DNA from: Argopecten irradians
Lineage: Eukaryota > Mollusca > Bivalvia > Pectinida > Pectinidae
Length of the DNA stretch: 64,000 bases
Reading direction: 5' to 3'
Assembly: GCF_041381155.1 (NCBI RefSeq)
Contig: NC_091143.1
Coordinates: forward strand, 24,455,695 to 24,519,694
Shown here: positions 1 through 14,200 of the stretch, in pieces
How positions within the stretch are numbered: the stretch's first letter is position 1
Layout: each line of letters opens with the position of its first letter
Program-made: the position numbers and the translations under genes
Notes under the pieces: generated by a model
Database searches by the model: none
What the model was told of the DNA's origin: nothing
Seen by the model: the letters and a program-made list of their open reading frames with translations, nothing else

Positions 1-1005
1 TATAGGATAACAAACCAAATGAGAACAAATGAGAATAGGATAACAAACCAAATGAGAACAAATGAATATAGGATAACATACCAAATGAGAACAAATGAAT
101 ATAGGATAACATACCAAATGAGAACAAATGAATATAGGATAACAAACAAATGAGAACAAATGAATATAGGATAACAAACCAAATGAGAACAAATGAATAT
201 AGGATAACAAACCAAATGAGAACAAATGAATATAGGATAACAAACCAAATGAGAACAAATGAATATAGGATAACAAACAAATGAGAACAAATGAATATAG
301 GATAACAAACCAAATGAGAACAAATGAACCAATGAACAAATGAATATAGAATAGCAAACCAAATGAGAACAAATGAATATAGGATAACAAACCAAATGAG
401 AACAAATGAATATAGGATAACAAACCAAATGAGAACAAATGAACAAATGAATATAGGATAACAAACCAAATGAGATTAAATGAACAAATGAATATAGGAT
501 AACAAACCAAATGAGAATAGGATAGCAAACCAAATGAGAACAAATGAACAAATGAATATAGGATAACAAACAAATGAGAACAAATGAACAAATGAATATA
601 GGATAACAAACCAAATGAGATTAAATGAACAAATGAATATAGGATAACAAACCAAATGGGAATAAATGAACAAATGAATATAGGATAACAAACCAAATGA
701 GAACAAATGAACAAATGAATATAGGATAACAAACCAAATGAGAACAAATGAACAAATGAATATAGGATAACAAACCAAATGAGAACAAATGAACAAATGA
801 ATATAGGATAACAAACCAAATGAGAACAAATGAATATAGGATAACAAACCAAATGAGAACAAATGAATATAGGATAACAAACCAAATGAGAACAAATGAG
901 AATAGGATAACAAACCAAATGAGAACAAATGAACAAATGAACATAGGATAACAAACCAAATGAGAACAAATGAACAAATGAATATAGGATAACAAACCAA
1001 ATAGG
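1..1005. repeat. Minisatellite, ~33-bp unit with 41-bp variant
   Basis: Tandem array running off the left edge. The basic unit is about 33 bp (GAATATAGGATAACAAACC followed by AAATGAGAACAAAT). Many copies carry an extra GAACAAAT block, giving a 41-bp variant, and some lack one C. The array decays after 1005 into unique sequence. On the minus strand it is open for up to 174 codons, but that reading only repeats the unit (phrases such as SFGLLSYIHLF) and is not evidence of a gene. Confidence 0.95.
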
Positions 1006-4000
1006 AATAGAAATTTATGCTTATAAACTAAATTGGGCAAAACGAATATCTGGTAACAAAATAATCGGAGACTATATGACTATAGTGTAGGAGAATAAAA
1101 TAAAAGCACACGTATACGTATATACCTGTATTCGGAAGAGTCCGCATTCTTAGAAAACGTCTAATAACAAGTTGTGGCGACAAGCAATCCGCTTATAGGT
1201 TGTAGAACACAGTAATTAGAGACTGATTCTGTTGTTTTCCTTGTGTGTAGATCTAGAGTACTAAACCTCCTTGTCACAGCCCTGATGGTAGGAGAACCTA
1301 GACCGTTAGCTGCCACCTAGGCGGCGGGATTTTACCGTAAAACAACTTTTATCGATTTTCACGGCTAAGCTCTCCAGTTCATTACGACTCGGTTCTGTTC
1401 GCAGTATCCGCAAAATCGCCATAATTTATCTCCCATTCTCTAATCCGTTATAAGAATATTATCCTTTCTTTATTCGGTGTATATCTGTGTATTTAAGTTA
1501 CATGCTAGGGATATCTAGTTCGTGTAATATGTATGAATGACATATCATAACATAACTATGATTAATATCATATCGCAATACACCTTAACACATCCTCAGT
1601 AGTCTAGCCCTTACTATCACTGTGCTGGTAAACCAACAGTTACACTAATATCGAGTAAAGCATTTTGTCTTAAATGATTGAAATCCTATGACGCACCATG
1701 TGATTAAGTTGACGTTCAGAATTAGACAACATGGTTATAAACACCTTTATAAAGAAGCAATATAACACTCATTCCATCTGATTAGGAGACTCAGACTTAT
1801 GTTATGTGAGCGGACACCAATAACGCTCATTCTTTTGGTGTTCATGGGTCTATATTTTTAACAGTTCATCGGACATTTTCTTTTCATACATGCCAACTCC
1901 TATTAAATCAATTTTTAACTTCGACTGTGTCAGTATTCATTATATCAAGAAACCTTTGCATCGTCTTTTATTTACATCATTTAAAACCTTACTTAACCTT
2001 CATTAGTCTTACTTTAACGTTACCATGGCATCAGACGGTCCGTCCTGATGCCAGTACTATACATCACGTGACGGAGGATGATGTAGGCCTATAGAAGGCG
2101 TTTGATTGACAAGAAAATGAATTGTCCTCCATTAGTGAATTCAATTACATATATACCGTCAGTTCTCTTTTATGTCTGAACACACGCCATTCTGTCGAAA
2201 TCAAACGTCTCCAATTGAATCTAGATCATTACTAATCTGACAGGCGATTGAGTGCTATTGCTGAAGATGTTGGCAACGAACTTAAACCAAACCAGAATGG
2301 AGTTGTCACAATACCACATTCAACTCCAATCAGATGTACGCTAAGGGGCCATCAAGGTGATCAGCGATAGTTTAATGTCAGCGCCGAAAGTGGTTTTCTC
2401 AGCCAAGATAAACCTAGATTAACCATCTCATTTTAATCTTGCATTATTTATTACATACATATATAATGGTAGCCCGATAAAACACTAAGCCAATTGTGTA
2501 TATCCTACAGGTAAAATCGATTCCTAGCGACTAAAAGATATAACGCAAATAATTCCGGATGATAAGAAGTAATTTGCATATTGAGCGCGTCGTGTTATAA
2601 AGTTTATGGCAAAGAAAGATACAAAACTACGTACGTAAAAGAACAGTTTGAAAGGGATTTAAAGTTACATATAAATGGATTTGATCCAATACACAAACAA
2701 TAAAAGCAGTTTCGAGACAGCGAACAATTCTGCCTCCGTCCATTAGGGACTCGGTAATAATTGCGCTTTTGTCGAGATCAACGAATAGGGTCATTAGCAT
2801 ACAAGAATTATTGAGCTTGCCAAAAGCACAAAAAAGCATATCGTCCTCAAAAAATACTGACCATGGCATTTGGACAATTTAAACTCTCGCAGAACCAACG
2901 AAATAACTAGATTTCGCACCTTGCCGTTTCATAGACTGCTCCCCGACATCTGAGAGTAGGTTACTAATTAAACTATGTACGCAATCATACGTCAGATTAT
3001 GTGGTACTTAAAGACGATGAGATCGGTTGTTTTTTTTACCTATGCTAGTACATGGGCCATAATGTTTGATGGATCAACGCCGATGATTGCAGGCAAGCTA
3101 TGCGCTCATGAACAGAAGTCAAACTTCAAGAAACTTTTTTTTGTAGCGTCTGTATATTTGAACAATTTTGGAAGCGTACATGCATGCATCCCGACGCACA
3201 AAAATAAAAGGACCCACAATTTCTTAAGACCCTCCCAATCACGGCATTATACCAACGTATGTATATGTAATAGTAACCTAATTATTTAGAGGCCCTCAGG
3301 AAGGTTTTGTGGATGTAAAAAAGGGTGTGGTCACCTACCGCCTATCACGAACCGAAATACGCTACAGGTATTTAATCACGTGGCATATTATGGAATGGCT
3401 TACTTTTGACAAAACTTCTTTATATTTATGAATAGAAATATATATCGTTTGTTCAAAGTATACGACAAAAGCTTATTACGTGCGAAAAATTACATAATTA
3501 CTTCATTTGCGTAGAAATACTTGGCCTTATCAATTTTGTTTGATAACATTAGTGGCACTTCACTCAACAAAGGACAACACACTATACCCGATTCCAATTG
3601 CAGAATCAAAATGACCCCCTTTGTGCTCTTGCACGGTTATTTGGCGCAGTAATAGTAAGAATCAAAGACAAGAAATAAGTATATTTTAGTTGTTTAGATC
3701 AAACAGAAAATAAGTCAATTACATTGTAGAAACATGCATATATAGGATTATTCTAAATTTCTTTTCTCGTAACACTTTGTTATTTCAAAAATATCTTCTA
3801 TGGGAATAGATACATTTCATACAGAGATTTCTTTTGTTTGATTTTTTTTTCTCGTTTTTAAATCATTTTTGTGGAAAAATCCATAGAATGAGTCTGTAAT
3901 TAAACCAGCTTCTACACAGTAGCCCAACACCTCAATCGGAAATCCACATCATACAGTGCACCGTGGAAGGAATAGTGGGTTTGTCGTATAAACAAGCTCG

Positions 4001-4194
4001 GGATGCTGAGAATGCCGGAAATATCTGAATATGCAATGGTGATCTCATTAAAATTCACCAAAGAGGCTAAGGAAGGAAAATTGAGGCATTATAACAATTA
4101 GATTCTACTTCTCGTATTAACTGGGATAAATTCAATGACAACGGTAATATTGGAATTGATCATGGTTCATAATGGAGGCATGATGTATAATGAC
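1006..4194. other. Intergenic stretch with no recognised gene
   Basis: About 3.2 kb between two arrays. Only short open frames of 80-104 codons occur, with no recognisable domain, no consistent splice-site context and no terminal repeats that I could pair. Base composition is somewhat less AT-rich than the flanks between about 1040 and 3300. I see nothing to annotate. Confidence 0.5.
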
Positions 4195-6200
4195 ACTCTG
4201 CATCTATGTTGTAAGGATAGACAATATTTACAGAAGTCTCTGTATGTTGTAAAGGTAGACAATATTTATAAATGTCTCTGTATGTTGTAAGGGTAGACAA
4301 TATTTACAGAAGTCTCTGTATGTTGTAAAGGGTAGACAATATTTATAGGATTCTCTGTATGTTGTAAGGGTGGACAATATTTATAGAAGTCTCTGTATGT
4401 TGTAAGGGTAGACAATATTTATAGAAGTCTCTGTATGTTGTAAGGGTAGACAATATTTATAAAAGTCTCTGTATGTTGTAAGGGTAGACAATATTTATAA
4501 AGTCTCTGTATGTTGTAAGGGTAGACAATATTTATAGAAGTCTCTGTATGTTGTAAGGGTAGACAATATTTATAAATGTCTCTGTATGTTGTAAGGGTAG
4601 ACAATATTTATAAATGTCTCTGTATGTTGTAAGGGTAGACAATATTTATAGAAGTCTCTGTATGTTGTAAGGGTAGACAATATTTATAGAAGTCTCTGTA
4701 TGTTGTAAGGGTAGACAATATTTATAAAAGTCTCTGTATGTTGTAAGGGTAGACAATATTTATAGAAGTCTCTGTATGTTGTAAGGGTAGACAATATTTA
4801 TAGAAGTCTCTGTATGTTGTAAGGGTAGACAATATTTATAAATGTCCCTGTATGTTGTAAGGGTAGACAATATTTATAGAAGTCTCTGTATGTTGTAAGG
4901 GTAGACAATATTTATAGAAGTCTCTATATGTTGTAAGGGTAGATAATATTTATAGACGTCTCTGTATGTTGTAAGAGTAGACAATATTTATAAATGTCCC
5001 TGTATGTTTTAAGAGTAGACAATATTTTTAAATGTCCCTGTATGTTGTAAGGGTAGAAAATATTTATAAATGTTTCCTGTATGTTGTAAGGGTGGACAAT
5101 ATTTATAAATGTCCCGGTATGTTGTAAGGGTTGACAATATTTATAAATGTCCCGGTATGTTGTAAGGGTAGATAATATTTATGAAAGTCACCTGAATGTT
5201 GTAAAGGGAGCCAATATTTATAAATGTCCCTGTATGTTGTAAGGGTAGAGAATATTTATAAATGTCCCGGTATGTTGTAAGGGTAGATAATATTTATGAA
5301 AGTCACCTGAATGTTGTAAAGGGAGCCAATATTTATAAATGTCCCTGTATGTTGTTAGGGTAGACAATATTTATAAAAGTCCCTGGATGTTAGGGTAGAC
5401 AATATTTATAAAAGTCCCCTATATGTTGTAAGAGTAGACAATATTTTTAAATGTCCCTGTATGTTGTAAGGGTAGAAAATATTTATAAATGTTTCCTGTA
5501 TGTTGTAAAGGTAGACAATATTTATAAATATCTCTGTATGTTGTAAGGGTAGACAATATTTATAAATGTCCCTGTATGTTGTAAGGAAAGACAATATTTA
5601 TAGAAGTCTCTGTATGTTGTAAGGGTAGACAATATTTATAAATGTCTCTGTATGTTGTAAGGGTAGACAATATTTATAAATGTCCCTGTATGTTGTAAGG
5701 ATAGACAATATTTATAGAAGTCTCTATATGTTGTAAGGGTAGACAATATTTATAAATGTCTCTGTATGTTGTAAGGGTAGACAATATTTATAAATGTCCC
5801 TGTATGTTGTAAGGGTAGACAATATTTATTGACATCTATATTAACAGAAATTTCTGTATGTTGCAGACAATATTTATAGAAGTCCCTGTATGTTGTAAGG
5901 GTAGACATTATCTATAGAAGTCTCTGTATGTTGTAAGGGTAGACAATATTTATAAATGTCCCTGTATGTTGTAAGGGTAGACAATATTTATTGACATCTA
6001 TATTTACAGAAATTTCTGTATGTTGTAGACAATATTTATAGAAGTCCCTGTATGTTGTGAGAGAAGATAATATTTATAGACGCCTCTATATGATGTAAGG
6101 GTAGACAATATCTTTTGAAGTCGCTGTATGGTGTAAGGGTAGTCAACATTTATAGTAATCTCTGTAGGGTATAAAGGTAGATAATATTTATAGAATTCTC
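4195..6200. repeat. Minisatellite, ~38-bp unit, about 50 copies
   Basis: Unit approximately GTCTCTGTATGTTGTAAGG then GTAGACAATATTTATAGAA. Copies from 4200 to about 4960 are very alike; from 4960 to 6200 they diverge and vary in length, with CCC for TCT and ATAAATGT for ATAGAAGT. The more homogeneous left half suggests later amplification there. No exon boundary is recognisable in the unit. Confidence 0.95.
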
Positions 6201-6769
6201 TGTCCTTTCGGTTAACTAGGTTATAATGTCTGCTATTCATATGATTCTGTTACATTTTTTGTGTATGCATGTGAATAGTTTACTGTCATATTGATAAATC
6301 AATACTTTGGACATATTTCCGTATTGTAGTAATAATTTTGCAAGTTTATCGACGATTTTGACAACTTCCTTGCTTACATCACTTCATAAATATATTAAGT
6401 TAAGAGATTGGCAGTAGACTTGAGAACTTGATTAATTCAAACACTCGGGTATCTCAAAATTTGTTCTTGTCGTCCCTTTGAGTTCATATCAACCAAGGCT
6501 TTTGTCACAAATGATAAATACACTTTTACTTCACTAGCAATTGTGCTGACATCAGTAGTGGTCTAAATTATTGATAAATTTCATACTCTTTTTGTCTGGT
6601 GAGTGATCCAATCTGGTATGTTTACTTTTTTTCCTTTAGACAACCATTGGTCCAAGTTGTCCAAATAAATGATAAATTCTGATGGTTCTTAAAGTAAACT
6701 TTATATCTCTGTTCATACCAAGTAGAAATAACACAAATACCTCTATATATATCAGCCCCTCCCCTTATT
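6201..6769. other. Gap between two arrays, nothing recognised
   Basis: AT-rich unique sequence between the 38-bp array and the array at the 3' end of SKA1. It lies downstream of SKA1 on the minus strand. I see no coding potential and no inverted repeats. Confidence 0.4.
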
Positions 6770-8095
6770 TGTCTGTTGACAGTGAGATGTCAGTACGCTT
6801 TCAAACAAGAGTAGTGAGTATGGCCCCCCTCACATTATTTGTCTGTTGAGTTGTCAGTATGGCCCCCCTCCACTTATTTGTCTGCTGAGTTTTCAGTACA
6901 CTTTCAGACACAAGTAGGGAGTATGCCCCCTTCCCCTTATTTATCTGTTGAGTTTTCAGTATGGCCCCCTCCCCTTATTTATCTGTTGAGTTGTCAATAT
7001 GGCCCCCTCCCCTTATTTGTCTGTTGAGTTGTCAGTATGGCCCCCCTCACATTATTTGTCTGTTGAGTTGTCAGTATGGCCTCCTCCCTTATTTGTCTGT
7101 TGAGTTGTCAGTATGGCCTCCTCCCTTATTTGTCTGTTGAGTTGTCAGTATGGTCCCCTCCCCTTATTTGTCTGTTGAGTTGTCAGTATGGCCTTCTCCC
7201 CTTATTTGTCTGTTGAGCTGTCTGTATGGCCTCCTCCCCTTATTTGTCTGTTGAGTTGTCAGTATGGTTCCCTCCCTTTATTTGTCTGTTGAGTTGTCAG
7301 TATGGCCTCCTCCCTTATTTGTCTGTTGAGTTGTCAGTATGGCCCCCTCCCTTTAATTGTCTGTTGAGTTGTCAGTATGGCCTCCTCCCTTATTTGTCTG
7401 TTGAGTTGTCAGTATGGCCTCCTCCCTTATTTGTCTGTTGAGTTGTCTGTATGGCCTCCTCCCCTTATTTGTCTGTTGAGTTGTCAGTATGGCCTCCTTC
7501 CCTTATTTGTCTGTTGAGTTGTCAGTATGGCCTTCTCCCCTTATTTGTCTGTTGAGCTGTCTGTATGGCCTCCTCCCTGATTTGTCTGTTGAGTAGTCAG
7601 TATGGCCCCCTCCCCTTATTTGTCTGTTGAGTAATAAGTATGGCCCCCTCCCCTTATTTGTCTGTTGAGTTATCAGTATGGTCCCCTCCCCTGATTTGTC
7701 TGTTAAGTTGTCAGTATGGCCTCCTTCCCTTATTTGTCTGTTGAGTTGTCAGTATGGCCTCCTTCCCTTATTTGTCTGTTGAGTAGTCAGTATGGCCCCC
7801 TCCCCTTATTTGTCTGTTGAGTTATCAGTATGGTCCCCTCCCCTTATTTGTCTGTTAAGTTGTCAGTATGGTCCCCTCTGCTTATTTGTCTTCTGAGTTG
7901 TCAGTATGGCCCCCTCCCCTTATTTGTCTGTTGAGTAGTCAGTACACTTCTAGACACGAGTAGCGAGTATGGCCCCCTCCCCTTATAATTATTTGTCTGT
8001 TGAGTTGTCAGTATGGTCCCCTCCCCTTATTTATCTGTTGAGTTGTCAGTACACTTCTAGACACGAGTAGCGAGTATGGCCCCCTCCCCTTATCT
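6770..8095. repeat. Minisatellite, ~38-bp unit, built from the SKA1 stop-codon region
   Basis: On the minus strand the unit reads AAGGGGAGGGGGCCATACT then GACAACTCAACAGACAAAT. The first part is the SKA1 coding sequence for IRGGGHT at 8068-8093, and GACAACTCAACAGA is the sequence at and after the SKA1 stop. Most copies lack the ~25 bases between two TACT direct repeats that encode the last residues. Longer copies that keep them occur near 6790-6830, 6895-6930 and 7944-7985. The array therefore overlaps the final coding exon and would form the start of the 3' UTR. A possible AATAAA on the minus strand sits inside it at 7277-7282. Confidence 0.9.
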
Positions 8096-8203
8096 CTTTC
8101 ATTCTGCCACAATGTCTTAAAAGTGTTAATAAAGATCGGTACACACTGTCCAGTTTTAAATTTGAAAACTCTTTCACATCTTCATCCACAATGAAATGTT
8201 CTC
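8046..8203 (-). CDS. SKA1: SKA1 coding exon 5 (C-terminus and stop)
   Basis: Acceptor TTTGTTTCAG ends at 8204. Encodes EHFIVDEDVKEFSNLKLDSV, the conserved LLTLLRHCGRM and IRGGGHTRYSCLEVY, then TGA at 8046-8048. The IRGGGHT codons and the bases after the stop are the seed of the neighbouring 38-bp array. Confidence 0.93.
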
Positions 8204-11200
8204 CTGAAACAAAAATAAATATTACAAATTAAAGAAATAGATTCAAATATCATATTACTTTCAAAAATAAATTCTAATTACGATAGTAATCTAACACTTG
8301 GTAGATTAATTAGATTATGTGCAGTACAGAACAGGGACAAATCTTGAACTCATATCAACCTCTGTTTCTTATAAAAGTAGGAAGGACAACCAAACACCCT
8401 GGTTTATTTCTAACTAATTATAAAGTGTAGGACCCTTCATTATCTGTCTTTGGTGTACCTGTGGTTTCTTTAGTCTCCTGTAACTTGAATTTTTCGTAAC
8501 GTTTGCGGTTGACGTCACTAAGGGTTGTCCTCTTCATTGCCAGGATCTTATACTTTTCCTTGTAAGCTTTGTTGATTTCATCCATCATTGTGTTGACTTG
8601 GTTATAGTTCATCCGTCCTTTGATGTATCTAGTTAAGCAGAATTCATCTGATTAAATTTCTTTGTCTTTTAAAGTATCGAATTATAAAAGTTGACCAAAT
8701 TGTAATGTATTTATTCCTTATACACTGTATTGTTGACCTAAATATGATTTATTCGTCAATCAATGCATCTAAAAAACATCTACATCTGTAGGCATTATAG
8801 TTTTATTTTCCTTTGATGTGTGTACTGTCCAATGTCAAAAGGTAGGTAACAGTGACCTACTTTTTTCCACTTTACCTAGATGTCCCTATATTATCAAATA
8901 GGATAAACCAATTAATATGATCTGTAAGACAACCCCTTTCTCCTAGCTCTTTATCAACTTGCTTCCATATACATGTAAATATACAATTATTGTTCACTTG
9001 TGTTATTTTAGTGAATTATAACAGACCATTACTCAAAAAATTCCTGTCCATATTTTGTATATTGATTATGGTTTTTTAAACTTGCTTGGAACATGGTCTC
9101 TAACATCCATGTGATAACTGAAGTCTATTGGATGCTTTACATGATCGTGTAAAAACAATGTGATGATGGGTTATATCAAGTTCTGCTCTCCATCTACAAA
9201 CATAAGAGAAGCAGAAACTGTGATCGATAGACAAAGAAGCATGATTTCTCCGTCTATAGACCATAACCTTGGAAGAAATTGGTGGTACAAACTTGGAATA
9301 AATGGTGGACCAAGGGTCATAACTCTAGTAGCTAGTCACTGGTAAAACTAAATGGTAATCATATACACAAGTGTAGCAGTAATTCATCGTGATCATGCAA
9401 TAATGTTGATTTGGAGCAGTAGTATAGGATTGAGAACAATATTACCAGTAAAGCTAATTATAATGTGTAATGCACAACTGGTATATAATTACTATTACTA
9501 ATAGGGGTGAAACGGTACAGATACTTCACGGTTCGGTACGTATTGCGGTAAAGAGTGGACTGTTCGGTTTTTCAGGTTCGGTACATGTAAAACTGATAAG
9601 AGATGAATAAGGCAATGAACTCAGTATAAACTGTTCAACTCCCAAGTTTATTGAATTCAAAAATCAAAATTTTACTGCAAATCGTCCGGAATGACATTTT
9701 TTTTTTTTAAACACAAGTTTGTCTATGTTTTCACAAGAAAGAGAGGCCTTTTGATGGCACGCGATATCTCCAGCTGTTAACACTTTCTAACTTTCCACTG
9801 ATGTTTTCAACAATGACGTATGGACGCATGTCAACTGCAATAAAAACCCCAATTGCCTGTGTAACTTTTTTGGATTTACAATTATTTATAGGGTAATTTT
9901 TTTTTAAAATATCTCCGATATTGTCGTCTGGCATTGTGATTTTTTGGCAGTACTTGTGCTTGGACTTGAGCATGTGTGATGTCAGTATGCACGTTGCCGA
10001 TGTTGTGTTTTCTAACTAAGTGTGTGTTCATGTTTGATGTATTGCCATGCTTATATGAAAAATCGACATAACATAAACGGCATGTAGCTGCCGTTGCGTC
10101 CTTCGTTCTTAAACCAAACTGTTCTAACTGCAGAACGGTACGATGCTCTATTGCCAGAGCATCTCCCAAATGTACGGATGATGCCTCCTACATTTCCTGT
10201 CAAAACATTGACTTTATGGAAGGTGGTTTGTGATTGGGTCACAATGACGGCCGCATGACCAATCAGAGACTCGTTGTTATCAGACTTGTGTAACCGGCGT
10301 AGAGTGAAAAAGACACCCATAGAAAACTTTTCCACTCACGGTGCATGTACTGTACCTTGTGTTAACAATACCATGTACCGAACCGAGCACGTAATACCGC
10401 TGTTCTACTACACAGCGAAATACTGTTTCACCCCTAATTACTAACACACCATAGCCATTATAGATATATTCTAAATTCAAGAAAGAAAAATAAGTACCAG
10501 TGGATTCTTTCACACTCAGTATGTTTAACATTAAGTCTGTGTCCATTCCTTACCTACCTACAGTATAAGTATGGCATATTTAAGGCTTTCTAGCTACCTC
10601 TCCAATGACCATACATTTATATTTCTTAATAAGGATTTTTATACCTGGATCAGCTTAAAAAAGAACCAATCTTATTCTAGCATCCCTTACTTTGGAACAT
10701 CTTCAAACTCTTTCACTGTAATATAGTCTAACATGGGTATATACACATTCCTCTGCTTCTTTGTGTGGTTGGAGCGAGGAGGCTGGTTTTCCTTACAAGC
10801 CATTTGACTAGTTGATTTCTTGCATGGTGCTGTATCGGCTTTTGGTTTGTCCCTGTGAATTACAAATTTTAATCACTCACTTGTCTTGTTAGTTTTTATT
10901 TGTAAAGACATGTACACTTGAGTTATGATACAATACATGTATATTCAGTAGCCTCGAACAGCAAGTCAGGAACAATATTTGCATAGTATATACATATCAA
11001 TTCGCATTTTAATACCAGGTAGTCAACCTTTGACAATGGAAGATTTCTGAAAACTTTCATAGCATTTGGTACTGTGGTTTTACAGAAGGAAATGTAAATT
11101 ACCAATCAAACAGCAATTTAGAAACGGTCACCTAAGATTTTGTCTGCATTGTTCATCTAATCTTTATGCAATGGTTAAATTGAAACAGAATACATATAAT

Positions 11201-14200
11201 GTATACCAGTAGATGTAGACTCATCCGAGTCGGTAGTAATTTATGGGATGCCACAGGACATGTCCTGGACATGTCCATTTCCGATAATGGAATATGGCAC
11301 TTGTCTAAAGACTTGTGGTCATCTCTGGTAAGTCCGAAACTCGTAAAATAAGAAAAGTTGTAATTTAGGAGTAATGTAACTGAAAATTTGAAAAAAATAC
11401 TGCTTTCCAAATAAATTACAACTTTTCCCAGTCAAATTACAACTTTCTTCTTATTTTATGAGATTAGGACTACTTATTTACCAGTGTACAATCTATTAGT
11501 CTACAGTGTTCATACATAACCTTGAGTTAAATCATAACATAATCAATCTAAGATTGAATTTTGTCATGAAAAGACCTTAATGAAATACCTGATATCACTG
11601 GCAACCTCTTTCTGAACTGGTCTTGGCATCCTTGATGGAATATTATTTACAGCGTGAGTAAGATCTGATACCAGGGTCTCCTTCGCTGTCTTCATGGGCT
11701 GACAACAAACATGATCAATGTAATTATTTATTAGGTCTAACCTATATATATTTAGCTGTTTCTGTTTTAGCCTTCGTTCATCCTGATAACCTAATCATTA
11801 CTTGCTTTAGCCTTGTTTCTCCTGATAACCTTATCATTACTTGCTTTAGCCTTGTTTGTCCTGATAACCTAATCATTACTTGCTTTAGCCTTGTTTCTCC
11901 TGATAACCTAATCATTACTTGCTTTAGCCTTGTTTCTCCTGATAACCTAATCATTACTTGCTTTAGCCTTGTTTCTCCTGATAACCTAATCATTACTTGC
12001 TTTAGCCTTGTTTCTCCTGATAAACTAATCATTACTTGCTTTAGCCTTATTTCTCCTGATAACCTAATCATTACTTGCTTTAGCCTTATTTCGACTGATA
12101 ACCTTATCATTACTTGCTTTAGCCTTGTTTCTACTGATAAACTAATCATTACTTGCTTTAGCCTTATTTCTCCTGATAACCTAATCATTACTTGCTTTAG
12201 CCTTGTTTCTCCTGATAACCTAATCATTACTTGCTTTAGCCTTGTTTCTCCTGATAACCTAATCATTACTTGCTTTAGCCTTGTTTCTCCTGATAAACTA
12301 ATCATTACTTGCTTTAGCCTTATTTCTCCTGATAACCTAATCATTACTTGCTTTAGCCTTATTTCTCATGATAACCTTATCATTACTTGCTTTAGCCTTG
12401 TTTGTCCTGATAACCTAATCATTACTTGCTTTAGCCTTGTTTCTCCTGATAACCTAATCATTACTTGCTTTAGCCTTGTTTCTCCTGATAACCTAATCAT
12501 TACTTGCTTTAGCCTTGTTTCTCCTGATAACCTAATCATTACTTGCTTTAGCCTTGTTTCTCCTGATAACCTAATCATTACTTGCTTTAGCCTTGTTTGT
12601 CCTGATAACCTAATCATTACTTGCTTTAGCCTTGTTTCTCCTGATAACCTAATCATTACTTGCTTTAGCCTTGTTTCTCCTGATAACCTAATCATTACCT
12701 GCTTTAGCCTTGTTTGTCCTGATAACCTAATCATTACTTGCTTTAGCCTTGTTTCTCCTGATAACCTAATCATTACTTGCTTTAGCCTTGTTTCTCCTGA
12801 TAACCTAATCATTACCTGCTTTAGCCTTGTTTGTCCTGATAACCTAATCATTAATTGCTTTAGCCTTATTTCTCCTGATAACCTAATCATTACTTGCTTT
12901 AGCCTTGTTTCTCCTGATAACCTTATCATTACTTGCTTTAGCCTTGTTTCTCCTGATAACCTAATCATTACTTGCTTTAGCCTTATTTCTCCTGATAACC
13001 TTATCATTACTTGCTTTAGTCTTGTTTCTCCTGATAAACTAGTCATTACTTGCTTTACCCTTATTTCTCCTGATAACCTAATCATTACTTGCTTTAGCCT
13101 TATTTCTCCTGATAACCTAATCATTACTTGCTTTAGCCTTATTTCTCCTGATAACCTAATCATTACTTGCTTTAGCCTTGTCTCTCCTGATAACCTTATC
13201 ATTACTTGCTTTAGCTTTATTTCTCCTGATAACCTAATCATTACTTGCTTTAGCCTTATTTCTCCTGATAACCTAATCATTACCTGCTTTAGCCTTGTTT
13301 GTCCTGATAACCTAATCATTACTTGCTTTAGCCTTGTTTCTCCTGATAACCTAATCATTACTTGCTTTAGCCTTGTTTCTCCTGATAACCTAATCATTAA
13401 TTGCTTTAGCCTTATTTCTCCTGATAACCTAATCATTACCTTGCTTTAGCCTTGTTTGTCCTGATAACCTAATCATTAATTGCTTTAGCCTTATTTCTCC
13501 TGATAACCTAATCATTACTTGCTTTAGCCTTGTTTCTCCTGATAACCTTATCATTACTTGCTTTAGCCTTGTCCTTTAGCCTTATTTCTCCTGATAACCT
13601 AATCATTACTTGCTTTAGCCTTATTTCTCCTGATAACCTAATCATTACTTGCTTTAGCCTTATTTCTCCTGATAACCTAATCATTACTTGCTTTAGCCTT
13701 ATTTCTCCTGATAACCTAATCATTACCTGCTTTAGCCTTGTTTGTCCTGATAACCTAATCATTACTTGCTTTAGCCTTATTTCTCCTGATAACCTAATCA
13801 TTACTTGCTTTAGCCTTATTTCTCCTGATAACCTAATCATTACTTGCTTTAGCCTTGTTTCTCCTGATAACCTAATCATTACTTGCTTTAGCCTTTAGCC
13901 TTATTTCTCCTGATTACCTAATCATTACTTGCTTTAGCCTTATTTCTCCTGATAACCTAATCATTACTTGCTTTAGCCTTATTTCTCCTGATTACCTAAT
14001 CATTACTTGCTTTAGCCTTATTTCTCCTGATAACCTAATCATTACTTGCTTTAGCTTTATTTTTCCTGATAACTTAATTATTACCTGTTCTAGCTTTGTT
14101 TCTCCTAATAACCTATAATCATTACTCGCTTTAGCCTTTTTTCTCCTGATAACCTGATCATTACCTGTTTCTCCTTCAGCTTTACTGCTTGCTTTTCGAC

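Noticed and set aside
1-1010. Open minus-strand frames of 174 and 139 codons
   Set aside because: They only translate a stop-free tandem unit, with no start context, splice sites or domain.
2627-3289. Short open frames of 80 and 104 codons in the left intergenic region
   Set aside because: No recognised domain, no repeat-independent support and a length expected by chance.
11778-13879. Large repeat protein (up to 356 codons) on the minus strand
   Set aside because: It is the 39-bp array read in frame inside SKA1 intron 1. The array is explained by the splice-donor seed, and there is no evidence for a separate gene.
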